Below, piece after piece: positions 1 through 8,598 of a DNA stretch of 32,362 nucleotides (position 1 is its first letter; each line of letters starts with the position of its first letter). Below the pieces are notes generated by a model, which worked only from the letters and a program-made list of their open reading frames with translations, did not search any database and was not told the origin of the DNA. The DNA is from CAZHOV01 sp964534315 (GTDB lineage Bacteria > Bacteroidota > Bacteroidia > Chitinophagales > Saprospiraceae): the NCBI GenBank assembly GCA_964534315.1, contig CAZHOV010000050.1, positions 1 to 32,362 on the forward strand, read 5' to 3'. The translations under genes and the position numbers were made by a program.

Positions 1-50
1 CCTATAAGCTGCCGCAGCTGTCCAACTGAAATACAACCCCCGCCAAACGG

Positions 51-683
51 ATGCGCGGGGCTAGCTTGTTGATGGGAGGGCGAGGGTTGTATTCCTTCGC
101 TCAAGTCAACTACCTTCGTACTCCCGACAGCAGATTTGCCAAACTTGACGGATTTAATTACACACCGCACTATTTCTATGTCAATGATTATGAAGGCGGG
201 CAACTACGCATGCATTACCTTGATGAAGGACCAGTTGATGCTCCTACTGTCATTATGATTCACGGTAACCCTACCTGGATCTATCAATTCAGAGATGTAA
301 TACCGCTTTTAAATGCTGCAGGTTACCGAACTATAGCCACCGACCTGATGGGAATGGGGCGATCTGATAAACCTACTGATTCTTTGGATTATTCCTATGA
401 CCGGCATGTAAGTTGGACTACTCAGTTGTTTTCTAAAATTGATTCCGCCTTGAATTTAAATGAAGTAACCATCTTCGGACATGATTACGGGACTCCCATT
501 GGTATTAGAATGATGGTAGAACATTTTCCAATTGGACAAATATCCTTACCCTTTGTGCAGATGAAGATTTTGCCAATGGTGTATGGGACTGATGTTGCTT
601 TTTTGCAAAAGGGGGGTTATTACATTCAAATCAAGGCACAAAACGGAGCAGTAGTTACACGAAAATTCATCAAACATGAATAG
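51..683 (+). pseudogene. Truncated haloalkane dehalogenase-like alpha/beta hydrolase, chimeric C-terminus
   Basis: Residues about 20-160 follow the haloalkane dehalogenase (DhmA-like) pattern: LRTPDSRF near the N-terminus, HGNPTW (71-76, oxyanion and halide-binding region), the GRSDKP loop (104-108 region) and the nucleophile elbow GHDYG with Asp145. The residue after the nucleophile is Tyr where the enzymes usually have Trp. Family members are about 300 residues; here homology stops near residue 162, so the cap domain, acid and catalytic His are missing. The last 25-30 residues (GGYYIQIKAQNG to the end) instead resemble the end of a type IX secretion sorting domain, so the frame looks like a fusion left by a deletion. 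ATG51 is simply the first start after a stop at 27; ATG72 is an alternative, and LLMGGRGLYSFAQ could be a remnant signal peptide. It is very unlikely to be an active dehalogenase. Confidence 0.7.
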
Positions 684-1293
684 TTACCTATTTAATATTC
701 TTTTCACGACAATTATTCTTTTTGGTCCATATACCATAAATGCACAACAAAATATATCGGACAGCCTCCAGCACCAAAACTATCAACGGCAGTACATTGT
801 CCATTTACCACCAGGTTATAACAACAATAGTCCTACACCGGCAGTGATTGTACTCCACGGTGGAAGCGGTAATTACCAATCGGTTCAGGGATTTACGCAA
901 ATGAATTTTGTTTCTAATCAAAATGATTTTTTAGCTATTTATCCTCAAGGAATAGGCATTGCTCCTCCCGGATATTCATGGGCAGATGGCCGAAATACTA
1001 TTGCAGATCAGGCAGGTATTGATGATGTTGGATTTATGTCAAAGCTTATTGATACGCTTTACAATGATTACAACATAGACACGAATCGAGTTTATATCTG
1101 TGGCTTTTCCAACGGGGGCTTTATGACTCAAAGACTTGCATGCGAAACCCCAGAACTTTTTGCCGCAATTGGAGGACTGGGTTGTTCAATGGACACGAAC
1201 CTTATTCAAACCTGCAACCCCAATCAAGCAGTTCCAATGGCCTATTTTTCGGGGACAGCAGACCCCGAAGTACCGTACAATAACTGCCCCTAA
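676..1293 (+). pseudogene. Truncated secreted esterase of the LpqC/polyhydroxybutyrate depolymerase-like family
   Basis: Starts with a signal peptide ending near INAQ (residue 24). It then shows the esterase pattern: HGGSGN oxyanion loop (61-66), VDDVGF-like IDDVGF (115-120), nucleophile elbow GFSNGG with Ser145, and GTADPEVPY carrying the probable acid Asp196. The frame ends nine residues later at a TAA, where family members (about 300 residues) continue with the segment carrying the catalytic His. None of the three frames downstream restores it, so the gene is 3'-truncated and probably inactive. Its ATG overlaps the stop of the preceding fragment (ATGAATAG, 676-683), so the pair could be co-translated. 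A shortened but folded product cannot be excluded. Confidence 0.7.
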
Positions 1294-1596
1294 AATTGTG
1301 TATAAACATTAGCGGTTGAGCTATTTTGAAACGTAAAATCAGCATCGTTCTATCTCCTATAATATTGATTATCAAATAAAATTCTATTTCTCAGAACAAA
1401 ACACAAATAAAATAAAGGCAAAGGTTGATTTAAAAATAGTTTTCCCAAACAGAATGCTCCTCTCTCCCAACAGCTACCTGCATTGCTTTCGCCGATTCAG
1501 ATGTTGAACCAAACTATTGTAAAGGTGTTAACCTAGTAATTTGCTACTCTAAACCATTGTTTGTAGATTACGACAGTTTTATAATTTCGGGAAACC
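1294..1596. other. Gene-free stretch after the truncated esterase
   Basis: No open frame in this 303-bp stretch resembles a protein, and the missing 3' end of the esterase is not recognisable in any frame. The last 40 bases hold a possible Bacteroidota promoter for the following lipoprotein gene: TTTG at 1560-1563, then 18 nt, then TAATTTCG at 1582-1589 (one mismatch to TAnnTTTG). This would start transcription only a few bases before ATG1597, so it is tentative. Confidence 0.4.
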
Positions 1597-2127
1597 ATGA
1601 ACCACAAACTGAATTTCTTTTTTGCATGTTTGACAGCAGTTTGCTTGCTCTGTTTATATCAATGCACCCCTGAAGAAACCTCCAAAAAAGCCTATAATTT
1701 GGAAGGTATTTCTGTAGTGGCCTCCGGACCGCTCTTTGCTGGCTCTAATACCGCTCAAGGGAGCTGCAAACCCGATTTGAATGCCTGGCTAAAAAAAGAA
1801 GGACTTGAGGCCGATCAGGTTCGTACAGCTCAACTAACCAGCGCTACCGTACATTTGCCCGATACAGGCTTCAATGCATCCCTCGAAACGCTCTCGTTAC
1901 TTTTCGCCGGAGAAAAGCTGGATATGCAAACCCTGGGCGTTTTAAACCCTGTCCCTGCTGATCAAACAACCCTACAAGTAACGGTAGCGGAAGAGCAGAA
2001 GCAAATGGAGGCCTGGTTGAAACAGCCTGAATTTACGGTGGTACTCGATTGTGGGCTTGTCAGTGATAGCGAGAACGACCTGGAATTAACAGTAGATCTT
2101 ACCTTTTCTATATTTGTTTCAAAATAA
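1597..2127 (+). CDS. Hypothetical lipoprotein
   Basis: A 176-residue protein with a hydrophobic N-terminus ending in the lipobox-like LYQC; Cys23 would be lipidated, placing it in the cell envelope. The mature part has two further cysteines (in GSCKPD and LDCGL) that could form a disulfide, and alternates hydrophobic and polar residues in a way that suggests a beta-sandwich (inference). I do not recognise the family. The gene is the first of a tight operon: 9 bp to the DUF2147 gene and then 10 bp to a beta-barrel-like gene, all of which appear exported, so a role in the envelope is likely. Confidence 0.75.
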   Translation: MNHKLNFFFACLTAVCLLCLYQCTPEETSKKAYNLEGISVVASGPLFAGSNTAQGSCKPDLNAWLKKEGLEADQVRTAQLTSATVHLPDTGFNASLETLSLLFAGEKLDMQTLGVLNPVPADQTTLQVTVAEEQKQMEAWLKQPEFTVVLDCGLVSDSENDLELTVDLTFSIFVSK

Positions 2128-2136
2128 AAATATAAA

Positions 2137-2589
2137 ATGATGAGAATCCTTTTCACGCTCCTTTTAAGTCTTACCACACTTTGCTTGACTGCTCAGGATA
2201 ATACTGCCGATAAACTATTAGGCCTTTGGCAACCAAGTAATGGCAAAGCACGCGTTAAAATTGAAAAGATCGGTTCCAAATATTACGGGAAGATCGTATG
2301 GTTGCGCGAACCCAACGATCCGGATAGTGGTGAGGCTAAGACCGATAAAAATAACCCGGATGAATCTCTTCGCAGCACGCCCTTACGCGGTTATCGTATT
2401 CTGAAGGATTTCGAATATACTGGAAAGAAGGAATGGACAGAAGGAACTATCTACGATCCGGAGAACGGCAGTACCTACAATTGTATCATCAAACTCAAAA
2501 ATGATAATACCCTGGATATACGAGGGTATGTTGGTGTAAAAGCCTTAGGCCGTACAGATGTGTGGAGCCGGATCCAATTGAAGAAATAA
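2137..2589 (+). CDS. DUF2147 family secreted protein
   Basis: A 150-residue protein with a signal peptide (about residues 1-19, ending LTAQD) followed by a DUF2147 domain. Visible hallmarks are LLGLWQPSNGKARVKI, the YGKIVWL strand, the conserved LRGYRIL and the closing GYVG...LGRTDVWSRI. DUF2147 proteins are small, lipocalin-like beta-barrel proteins exported to the envelope; their biochemical role is not established. The start is ATG2137 (followed by a second ATG) after an A-rich leader typical of Bacteroidota, which use little Shine-Dalgarno sequence. It is the middle gene of the 1597-3676 operon. Confidence 0.88.
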   Translation: MMRILFTLLLSLTTLCLTAQDNTADKLLGLWQPSNGKARVKIEKIGSKYYGKIVWLREPNDPDSGEAKTDKNNPDESLRSTPLRGYRILKDFEYTGKKEWTEGTIYDPENGSTYNCIIKLKNDNTLDIRGYVGVKALGRTDVWSRIQLKK

Positions 2590-2599
2590 GTCCAGCACC

Positions 2600-3676
2600 A
2601 TGAAATCCTTGTTTGCTTTTGCATTGTTATTAGGGTGCTTATCCCTGCTTTCGGCTCAGGATACCATCCCGCCTGTAGAAGAGGAGGACTACAGCCAGTA
2701 CGATAATGTAGAATTTGTAGATGCCTCGGCCAGGCAATTTGTCAACCCAAAGATACTTGGTCTTAGTCCCAATCGGTTTGTTTCTATTGGATGGGATGCA
2801 CAGCTTCCCTATGATATGACAAGTTCCTCCAGAGGATCCTTCCAACCAGATGATCCGTTTGAAGGTGGGGGAAGTACGAGGGTGCGCCAAACCGGAGGGT
2901 TACGCATAGATGCCAATATCCCGGTCATCAGCCGCAATAGTTTTCTCTGGCAAATGGGCGGGCAATTTTGGGATACGCGCTATCGGTTTTCAAATCCTGT
3001 TGGTGAAATTCAACAAGCCTTATCCGAAAAGGGCCTACGAACATTTGGGCTAAACACAACGATCTTCAAGCCCATCAATGAAAAAGACTTTTTACTCTTC
3101 CAGGCTGGGGCCAATTTAAGCGGCGATTATACCCTCAACAACTTGCAATCGCTGGATTACCTGCGCCTCAGTGCAGCGTTGCTATGGGGAAAACGACCTT
3201 CAGATTACCTGCAATGGGCCGTAGGTATTGCCCGTACCTATAGGGTTGGAGAACTCAACTATATTCCAATATTAATGTACAACTGGACAGCTGTAAACCG
3301 CAAATGGGGCGTTGAGCTATTGTTACCAGCACGTGGCCATTTTCGATACACGTTCAATAGCCGCAGTCTTTTGCTTGCCGGCTTCGCCCTGGAAGGACAT
3401 AGCTACCGCCTCAATGGTTTGTCTGAAGGCAATAACAGCCTGGAGATACGGCGCAGCGAGTTGCGCTTCCGCCTCGAATATCAACGGCAGCTCTCAGGCT
3501 TCATCTGGGTGTCCGCACAAGCAGGATGGCGCTACGATTGGAACTTCAACGTCGATGAGCTAAATGATGGCGATGATTTCCTCCGTGGCTTCTTCGGCGA
3601 TCAACCTTACCGTTTCCTAAATGAATTGGAAAATACCCCTTATTTTAATATCAGCATACATTTGGTGAGTCCATAA
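2600..3676 (+). CDS. Outer-membrane beta-barrel protein, DUF6268-like
   Basis: A 358-residue protein with a signal peptide (about 1-19, cut after LLSAQ) and then alternating aromatic/polar strands ending in NISIHLVSP, as expected for an outer-membrane barrel. The segment around KWGVELLLPAR with the following RYTFNSRSLLLAGF is the part that most resembles the DUF6268 group, which is my assignment from memory. The function is unknown. It ends the 1597-3676 operon and lies 10 bp after the DUF2147 gene. No terminator hairpin is obvious before the promoter of the next gene. Confidence 0.72.
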   Translation: MKSLFAFALLLGCLSLLSAQDTIPPVEEEDYSQYDNVEFVDASARQFVNPKILGLSPNRFVSIGWDAQLPYDMTSSSRGSFQPDDPFEGGGSTRVRQTGGLRIDANIPVISRNSFLWQMGGQFWDTRYRFSNPVGEIQQALSEKGLRTFGLNTTIFKPINEKDFLLFQAGANLSGDYTLNNLQSLDYLRLSAALLWGKRPSDYLQWAVGIARTYRVGELNYIPILMYNWTAVNRKWGVELLLPARGHFRYTFNSRSLLLAGFALEGHSYRLNGLSEGNNSLEIRRSELRFRLEYQRQLSGFIWVSAQAGWRYDWNFNVDELNDGDDFLRGFFGDQPYRFLNELENTPYFNISIHLVSP

Positions 3677-3744
3677 TCGTAAGGTCGCATTCCTTCGCTT
3701 CCTTGTTTACCAACAAAAAGCCATACAATTTTGGCATTTCTTGT

Positions 3745-3752
3745 TATCTTCG
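3745..3752 (+). promoter_or_regulatory. Probable Bacteroidota -7 box (TATCTTCG) for the M1 peptidase gene
   Basis: TATCTTCG followed by CGG matches the TAnnTTTG -7 element with one change that is common in this phylum. It lies 33 bp before ATG3786, giving a leader of about 27 nt. A good -33 TTTG at the usual spacing is not visible, so the call rests on the -7 box and position only. Confidence 0.45.
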
Positions 3753-3785
3753 CGGTTAAATTCACTGTAATTTAAATTACTTTTT

Positions 3786-6107
3786 ATGAAAAAGATTATC
3801 TCCCTCACCCTACTATTAGGCCTCGTGATCTTTATAGCTCAAGCCCAGAATCCAAACCTAAATTACAACAAGTTTAAGCAATTAAAGGAAGAGTTTCCTA
3901 CCCCTAATACTTATCGTGCTGCTTCTGGTGCCCCCGGTCATGAATACTATCAGCAAAAAGCAGATTATAAGATGAACATTAGATTAGATGATGAAAATCA
4001 AAGAATCTATGGTGACGAGCTAATTACTTACCACAACAATTCTCCTGATGTACTTACCTATCTCTGGGTACAATTGGATCAGAATGTTAGAGCGAAAGAT
4101 TCGAAGACCTTAAAAATACGATCTGGCGATATTGATGACCGGATGAGTTTTCGCCAATTATCCAGAATGCATAATTCTTTTGATGGAGGGCATAATATTG
4201 AATATGTAAAAAATGCAGCGGATAAGGATATGACGCACCATATCGTAGGAACAATGATGCGGGTGGACCTGGATCAACCCTTGAAACCAGGTGAAAATGT
4301 ATCTTTCAAAGTAAAATGGTGGTATAATATTCCGTCTAGTGGTCGTGGTAAAGCGGAGTACTTTGAGGAAGATGGTAACTATATTTATACCATTGCGCAG
4401 TTTTTTCCAAGAATGTGTGTTTATAACGAGGTAGAAGGATGGCAACATAAAGAGTTCCTGGGACGAGGTGAGTTTGCCCTGGTATTTGGTGATTACGAAG
4501 TAAACATCACCGCCCCTGCTGATCACATCATAGCTGCTACGGGTACTTTACAGAACCCCAAAGACGTCATGACTAAGGAGCAACTTAATAGAATGGATAA
4601 AGCTCGCAAAACAACAGATACTCCAGTGCTGATCGTAACCAAGGAAGAGGCCATTCAAAATGAAAAGGAAAAATCTACAGCTGAAAAGATGTGGAAATTC
4701 AAAGCAGAAAATGTACGTGACTTTGCCTTTGCTTCCAGCCGTAAGTTCATCTGGGATGCTATGGCTTTGAAGCAAAGTGGTAATACCATCATGTGTATGT
4801 CTGCCTATTCAAAAGAAGGCTATAGCCTTTGGAGCAAGTTTTCTACCCGCGTAATTGCACACACGATTGAGGTATACTCAAGAATGACTTTCGATTATCC
4901 CTATCCGGTAGCTTGGTCCGTCGATGGCAGTATGGGTATGGAATATCCTATGATATCTTTCAACTATGGCCGTACCGAGCCTGATGGTACCTATTCCGAG
5001 CGTATGAAGTATGGGCACATTGGCGTAATCATCCATGAGGTCGGACACAACTATTTCCCAATGATCGTCAATTCTGATGAGCGTCAGTGGACCTGGATGG
5101 ATGAAGGGATCAATAGTTTCCTGGATGCTGTTGCTGGTCAAGAATGGGAAACTGATCATGATTGGGGTGCCCAACCTTCAAAGATCGTTTCCTATATGAG
5201 TTTACCGAAAGAGGATCTTTCTCCCATTATGACTAACTCAGAATCGATAAAAAACTTTGGCTCTAACGCCTATGCTAAGCCTGCAACGGCTTTATACATC
5301 TTGCGGGAGACGATCATGGGTCGCGAGTTATTCGATATGGCTTTCAAAGAATATGCGAATCGCTGGATGTTTAAACACCCAACACCTGCTGATTTTTTCC
5401 GCACGATGGAAGATGCTTCCGGTATGGATTTAGATTGGTTCTGGAGAGGTTGGTTCTATTCTACTGATCACGTTGATTTGGCCATTGATAAAGTAGAATG
5501 GTTTCAGGTAGATACGAAAAACCCTGAAGTGGAGAAGGCCTTGGCCAAAGCTCAGAGAGAAAAAGCACCTAAGTATATTGGTGATCAGCGTTATGAGGCT
5601 ATGGAGTCGTTGGTGGAGCGGGATCCTACCATGAAGGATTTCTACAATACTTATGATCCGCTTGATGTGACACCTGAAGATAAGGAAGCTTATGAGCGTT
5701 ATTTAAGTGGATTGTCTCCGGAAGAAAAAGCATTTCTGGATGCAGGCTATCACTACTATTCCATCAAATTTGATAACCTCGGTGGCTTGGTAATGCCGAT
5801 CATTCTTGAATTCCAATTTGTGGATGGTACCGCTGAAATCGTAAGAGTACCCGTTCAGATCTGGCAGAAGAATAGTGAGCAGGTAAATAAGGTGTTTTTC
5901 TTTGAAAAAGAAGTAGAGAAAATCATTTTAGATCCGCTTTTAGAAACAGCTGATACCGACAGAGATAACAATTATTGGCCAGAAACTCGAGAACCTTCTC
6001 GTTTTGAATTGTACAAAAGAAGTTCGAGATGGAGAGGTAGTGGTGCCGGCAATCCAATGCAGCGCGCTAAAAAGCGAGAGCAGAATGATAATGGGGGTTC
6101 AAACTAG
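3786..6107 (+). CDS. Secreted M1 family zinc metallopeptidase
   Basis: A 773-residue protein with a signal peptide (about 1-20, AQAQ). The gluzincin site is complete: HEVGH at 417-421 and the third zinc ligand Glu440, exactly HExxH-x18-E. The substrate-recognition motif GMEYP sits at 384-388, in place of GAMEN of classical aminopeptidase N. Upstream lie the beta-rich N-terminal domain and downstream the helical region and a Lys/Arg/Asn-rich tail. It probably removes N-terminal residues from peptides in the periplasm or outside the cell; the altered GxMEN motif is usual in Bacteroidota M1 relatives. It is transcribed alone from its own promoter, with 113 bp to the next gene. Confidence 0.92.
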   Translation: MKKIISLTLLLGLVIFIAQAQNPNLNYNKFKQLKEEFPTPNTYRAASGAPGHEYYQQKADYKMNIRLDDENQRIYGDELITYHNNSPDVLTYLWVQLDQNVRAKDSKTLKIRSGDIDDRMSFRQLSRMHNSFDGGHNIEYVKNAADKDMTHHIVGTMMRVDLDQPLKPGENVSFKVKWWYNIPSSGRGKAEYFEEDGNYIYTIAQFFPRMCVYNEVEGWQHKEFLGRGEFALVFGDYEVNITAPADHIIAATGTLQNPKDVMTKEQLNRMDKARKTTDTPVLIVTKEEAIQNEKEKSTAEKMWKFKAENVRDFAFASSRKFIWDAMALKQSGNTIMCMSAYSKEGYSLWSKFSTRVIAHTIEVYSRMTFDYPYPVAWSVDGSMGMEYPMISFNYGRTEPDGTYSERMKYGHIGVIIHEVGHNYFPMIVNSDERQWTWMDEGINSFLDAVAGQEWETDHDWGAQPSKIVSYMSLPKEDLSPIMTNSESIKNFGSNAYAKPATALYILRETIMGRELFDMAFKEYANRWMFKHPTPADFFRTMEDASGMDLDWFWRGWFYSTDHVDLAIDKVEWFQVDTKNPEVEKALAKAQREKAPKYIGDQRYEAMESLVERDPTMKDFYNTYDPLDVTPEDKEAYERYLSGLSPEEKAFLDAGYHYYSIKFDNLGGLVMPIILEFQFVDGTAEIVRVPVQIWQKNSEQVNKVFFFEKEVEKIILDPLLETADTDRDNNYWPETREPSRFELYKRSSRWRGSGAGNPMQRAKKREQNDNGGSN

Positions 6108-6220
6108 TACTAAAAAGTTTGAGTTAGGTATCATTCTAATTCAACGTATTAAATGATTAAAAGAAATTAGGAGCAGGGGTAAAAAAATGTGATGGATGAT
6201 CATCTAAAATTCCTGTATTA

Positions 6221-6844
6221 ATGGAGAAAAGAAGTAACACTATAAAACAGGTTATAACTCAATTTATCCTTATTGTATTTAGCGTGGTGCTTGGTATATA
6301 TTTGAGCGAAAGAATTGAAGAAGGAAAAAAAAGACAAGAATCAGATGAATTGTTGAATACCATAAAATCCGAAGTCAAAGACAACTTGGAACTTTTGGAA
6401 GAATGGGGACCTTACCACCAGGCAATAAAAAAAAATTTAGATAGCCTTTCTAAAGACGAGAGATTTGTAAAGGATTTTGTAAATGATAAATATGTCCTTT
6501 TTGACAGACTACTTACCAGAGGAACGTTTATGAGCAGGAGGCCAGCTAGTGATGCCTGGGACATTGCTAAATCTCACCCTTTAATTGTGAATACAGATTA
6601 TAATAACTTGGTAATCCTATCCAGGATATACAACCAACAAGAAATGACATTCGACCCTGCAACGGAGTTGATAAAATTATTGGAATCAAAAGATGTAAAT
6701 ATAGAGAGGGATGCAAAATTAAATCTGGAATTAATGTCGAATCACATGCATGAACTTGTTGCCTGAGAAGAACAGTTGATATATTATTACAAGCAGGCAG
6801 AAGAAATACTTGATTTAAATAATGATAGAGAAATTGAAAATTAA
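6221..6844 (+). pseudogene. Small membrane-anchored protein interrupted by an in-frame TGA
   Basis: The frame from ATG6221 encodes 181 residues to a TGA at 6764-6766. The same frame then runs on for 25 codons (EEQLIYYYKQAEEIL and on) to a TAA at 6842-6844, with the charged, helical composition of the preceding part. The protein has one N-terminal transmembrane helix (about 13-28, FILIVFSVVLGIYL) and a soluble helical domain, and resembles the small Bacteroidota DUF6090-type proteins (uncertain). TGA could have come from CGA (Arg) or TGG (Trp) by one transition. The shortened product may still function, because only the last coiled segment is lost. No partner gene is evident. Confidence 0.65.
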
Positions 6845-6966
6845 GCCGTCCTTACATAACATATGAATAACCAATGAGGAACCCACAGGGTCGATTAAAA
6901 CGTAAATAAACGTTAGACTGTTCATTCCAAATCTCCCTCAATCCAACAATCCCCCAATCCTATTTT

Positions 6967-8523
6967 TTACCCCGCCCAATTCTCCCGGTCCAGGCTTCTG
7001 TAGTTGATAGCTTCGGCCAGGTGTTCCATTTTGATGGCTTCGCTGCCGCCTAGGTCGGCAACTGTTCGGGCAACTTTGAGGATACGGTCATAGGCGCGGG
7101 CAGAGAGTTGAAGTCGCTTCATGGCAGTTTTGAGCAGGAGGGTTCCGGCTTGATCGAGCTGGCAGTATTCGCGGACAATATTACTGGGCATCTCGGCATT
7201 GCAGTTGATCGTCTTTTTATCATCAAAACGCGCAGCCTGAGCCGCTCGCGCCTGGATAACCCGCTCGACAATATCTATACTCGTCACTTTCGGTCGTTCA
7301 AATTTGGCCAGCTCATCATAGGAAACGGGGGTGACCTCCACATGCAGATCGATCCGATCGAGGAGGGGCCCTGAGATTTTGTTGAGGTAGCGTTTGACTA
7401 CAGCGGGGCTGCAGACACATTCTTTTTCCGGATGATTATAATAACCACAGGGACACGGGTTCATAGATGCGATAAGCATGAAACTTGCCGGATAGTCAAC
7501 GGAGATCTTTGCCCTGGAGATCGTCACTTTACGCTCTTCCATTGGTTGGCGAAGTACTTCCAATACACTGCGTTTAAATTCGGGTAATTCGTCTAAAAAG
7601 AGGACTCCGTTATGGGCCAGGGAGATTTCTCCGGGAAGAGGATTAGACCCGCCTCCCACCATAGCAACATCGCTGATCGTATGGTGGGGGGATCTGAAGG
7701 GGCGAATAGAAACGAGTGATGAATCAGCCGGTAAACAACCTGCTACAGAATGGATTTTCGTCGTTTCCAGAGCTTCGTGAAGGTTGAGTGGGGGCAAGAT
7801 CGTAGGGATCCGGCGGGCTAACATGGTCTTACCGGCTCCTGGAGGACCAATAAGGATAGCATTATGCCCTCCGGCAGCGGCAATTTCCAGGGCGCGTTTT
7901 ATATTCTCCTGGCCTTTAACATCCGAAAAGTCGATTTCGTAGTTTTCTTGGTTGTAGAAAAATTCTTCCCGGGTATCGAGAAAAACAGGTTGTAGCTCTT
8001 TAGTACCGTTAAAAAAGTCGACTGCTTCGCGGAGGTTTTGGATGCCGTACACATCCAGGTCATTGACAATAGCCGCTTCCCTGGCGTTTTGTTTGGGCAG
8101 GATAAATCCTTTGAATTTTTCCTTTCGCGCCTGGATCGCAATAGGCAAGGCCCCTTTAATTGGTCGGAGGGTTCCGTCTAGTGATAGTTCTCCCATCATC
8201 AGGTAGTCTCCCATCTTTTCGGCATTGACCTGGCGGGTGCTCCCCAGCAGACCCATAGCGATAGGCAGGTCATAGGAAGAGCCTTCCTTTCGGATGTCTG
8301 CGGGCGCCAAGTTGATCACCAATTTGAGCCGGGGTACGTGGTAACCGATATTTTTGATGGCGGCTTCTATGCGTTGGAAGCCCTCTTTGACAGCACTGTC
8401 GGGAAGGCCTACTATAAATAAGAATTGATTTCCTGAAGCAACGGTACCCCCCGCATTGACTTCAATAGTTATTTTTCTTGCATCTACTCCCTGAACGGCA
8501 CTTGCATAAGTTTTGACGAGCAT
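6967..8523 (-). CDS. comM: ComM/YifB family Mg-chelatase-like AAA ATPase
   Basis: A 518-residue protein of usual family length. In order: an N-terminal S5/Lon-protease-like fold domain (about 1-170, with ADIRKEGSSYDLPIA), an AAA+ Mg-chelatase module with Walker A GPPGAGKT (226-233) and Walker B LFLDE (308-312), the four-cysteine CPCG...CVC segment (Cys357, 359, 369, 371), and a C-terminal helical domain ending in YRSLDR. In Vibrio and other bacteria ComM is a hexameric helicase that promotes branch migration during natural transformation; most homologues are annotated only as YifB. ATG8523 gives the conserved N-terminus. It lies 75 bp downstream of a TPR lipoprotein gene on the same strand. 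Confidence 0.93.
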   Translation of the reverse strand: MLVKTYASAVQGVDARKITIEVNAGGTVASGNQFLFIVGLPDSAVKEGFQRIEAAIKNIGYHVPRLKLVINLAPADIRKEGSSYDLPIAMGLLGSTRQVNAEKMGDYLMMGELSLDGTLRPIKGALPIAIQARKEKFKGFILPKQNAREAAIVNDLDVYGIQNLREAVDFFNGTKELQPVFLDTREEFFYNQENYEIDFSDVKGQENIKRALEIAAAGGHNAILIGPPGAGKTMLARRIPTILPPLNLHEALETTKIHSVAGCLPADSSLVSIRPFRSPHHTISDVAMVGGGSNPLPGEISLAHNGVLFLDELPEFKRSVLEVLRQPMEERKVTISRAKISVDYPASFMLIASMNPCPCGYYNHPEKECVCSPAVVKRYLNKISGPLLDRIDLHVEVTPVSYDELAKFERPKVTSIDIVERVIQARAAQAARFDDKKTINCNAEMPSNIVREYCQLDQAGTLLLKTAMKRLQLSARAYDRILKVARTVADLGGSEAIKMEHLAEAINYRSLDRENWAG

Positions 8524-8598
8524 AAGATTGGCTTAAATGTAAAAAAATAGATACCCTCTCATTAAGTAAGTAACATGAAAATGAAAAAGGTAACTAAA

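Noticed and set aside
1..50. C-terminal remnant of another gene at the window edge
   Set aside because: A short frame (AAAAVQLKYNPRQTDARG from 8 to 64) is open to a stop, but is preceded by a stop at 5-7 and too short to identify.
1281..1321. attC-like site (TAAC ... GTTGAGC) after the truncated esterase
   Set aside because: GTTGAGC fits the GTTRRRY core, but the left end does not fit RYYYAAC and the 41-bp length and weak stem are below attC norms. No integrase or cassette array is visible.
6900..6920. attC-like GTTAGAC near the minus-strand comM end
   Set aside because: Only a GTTRRRY match; no complementary GTCTAAC partner within 150 bp.
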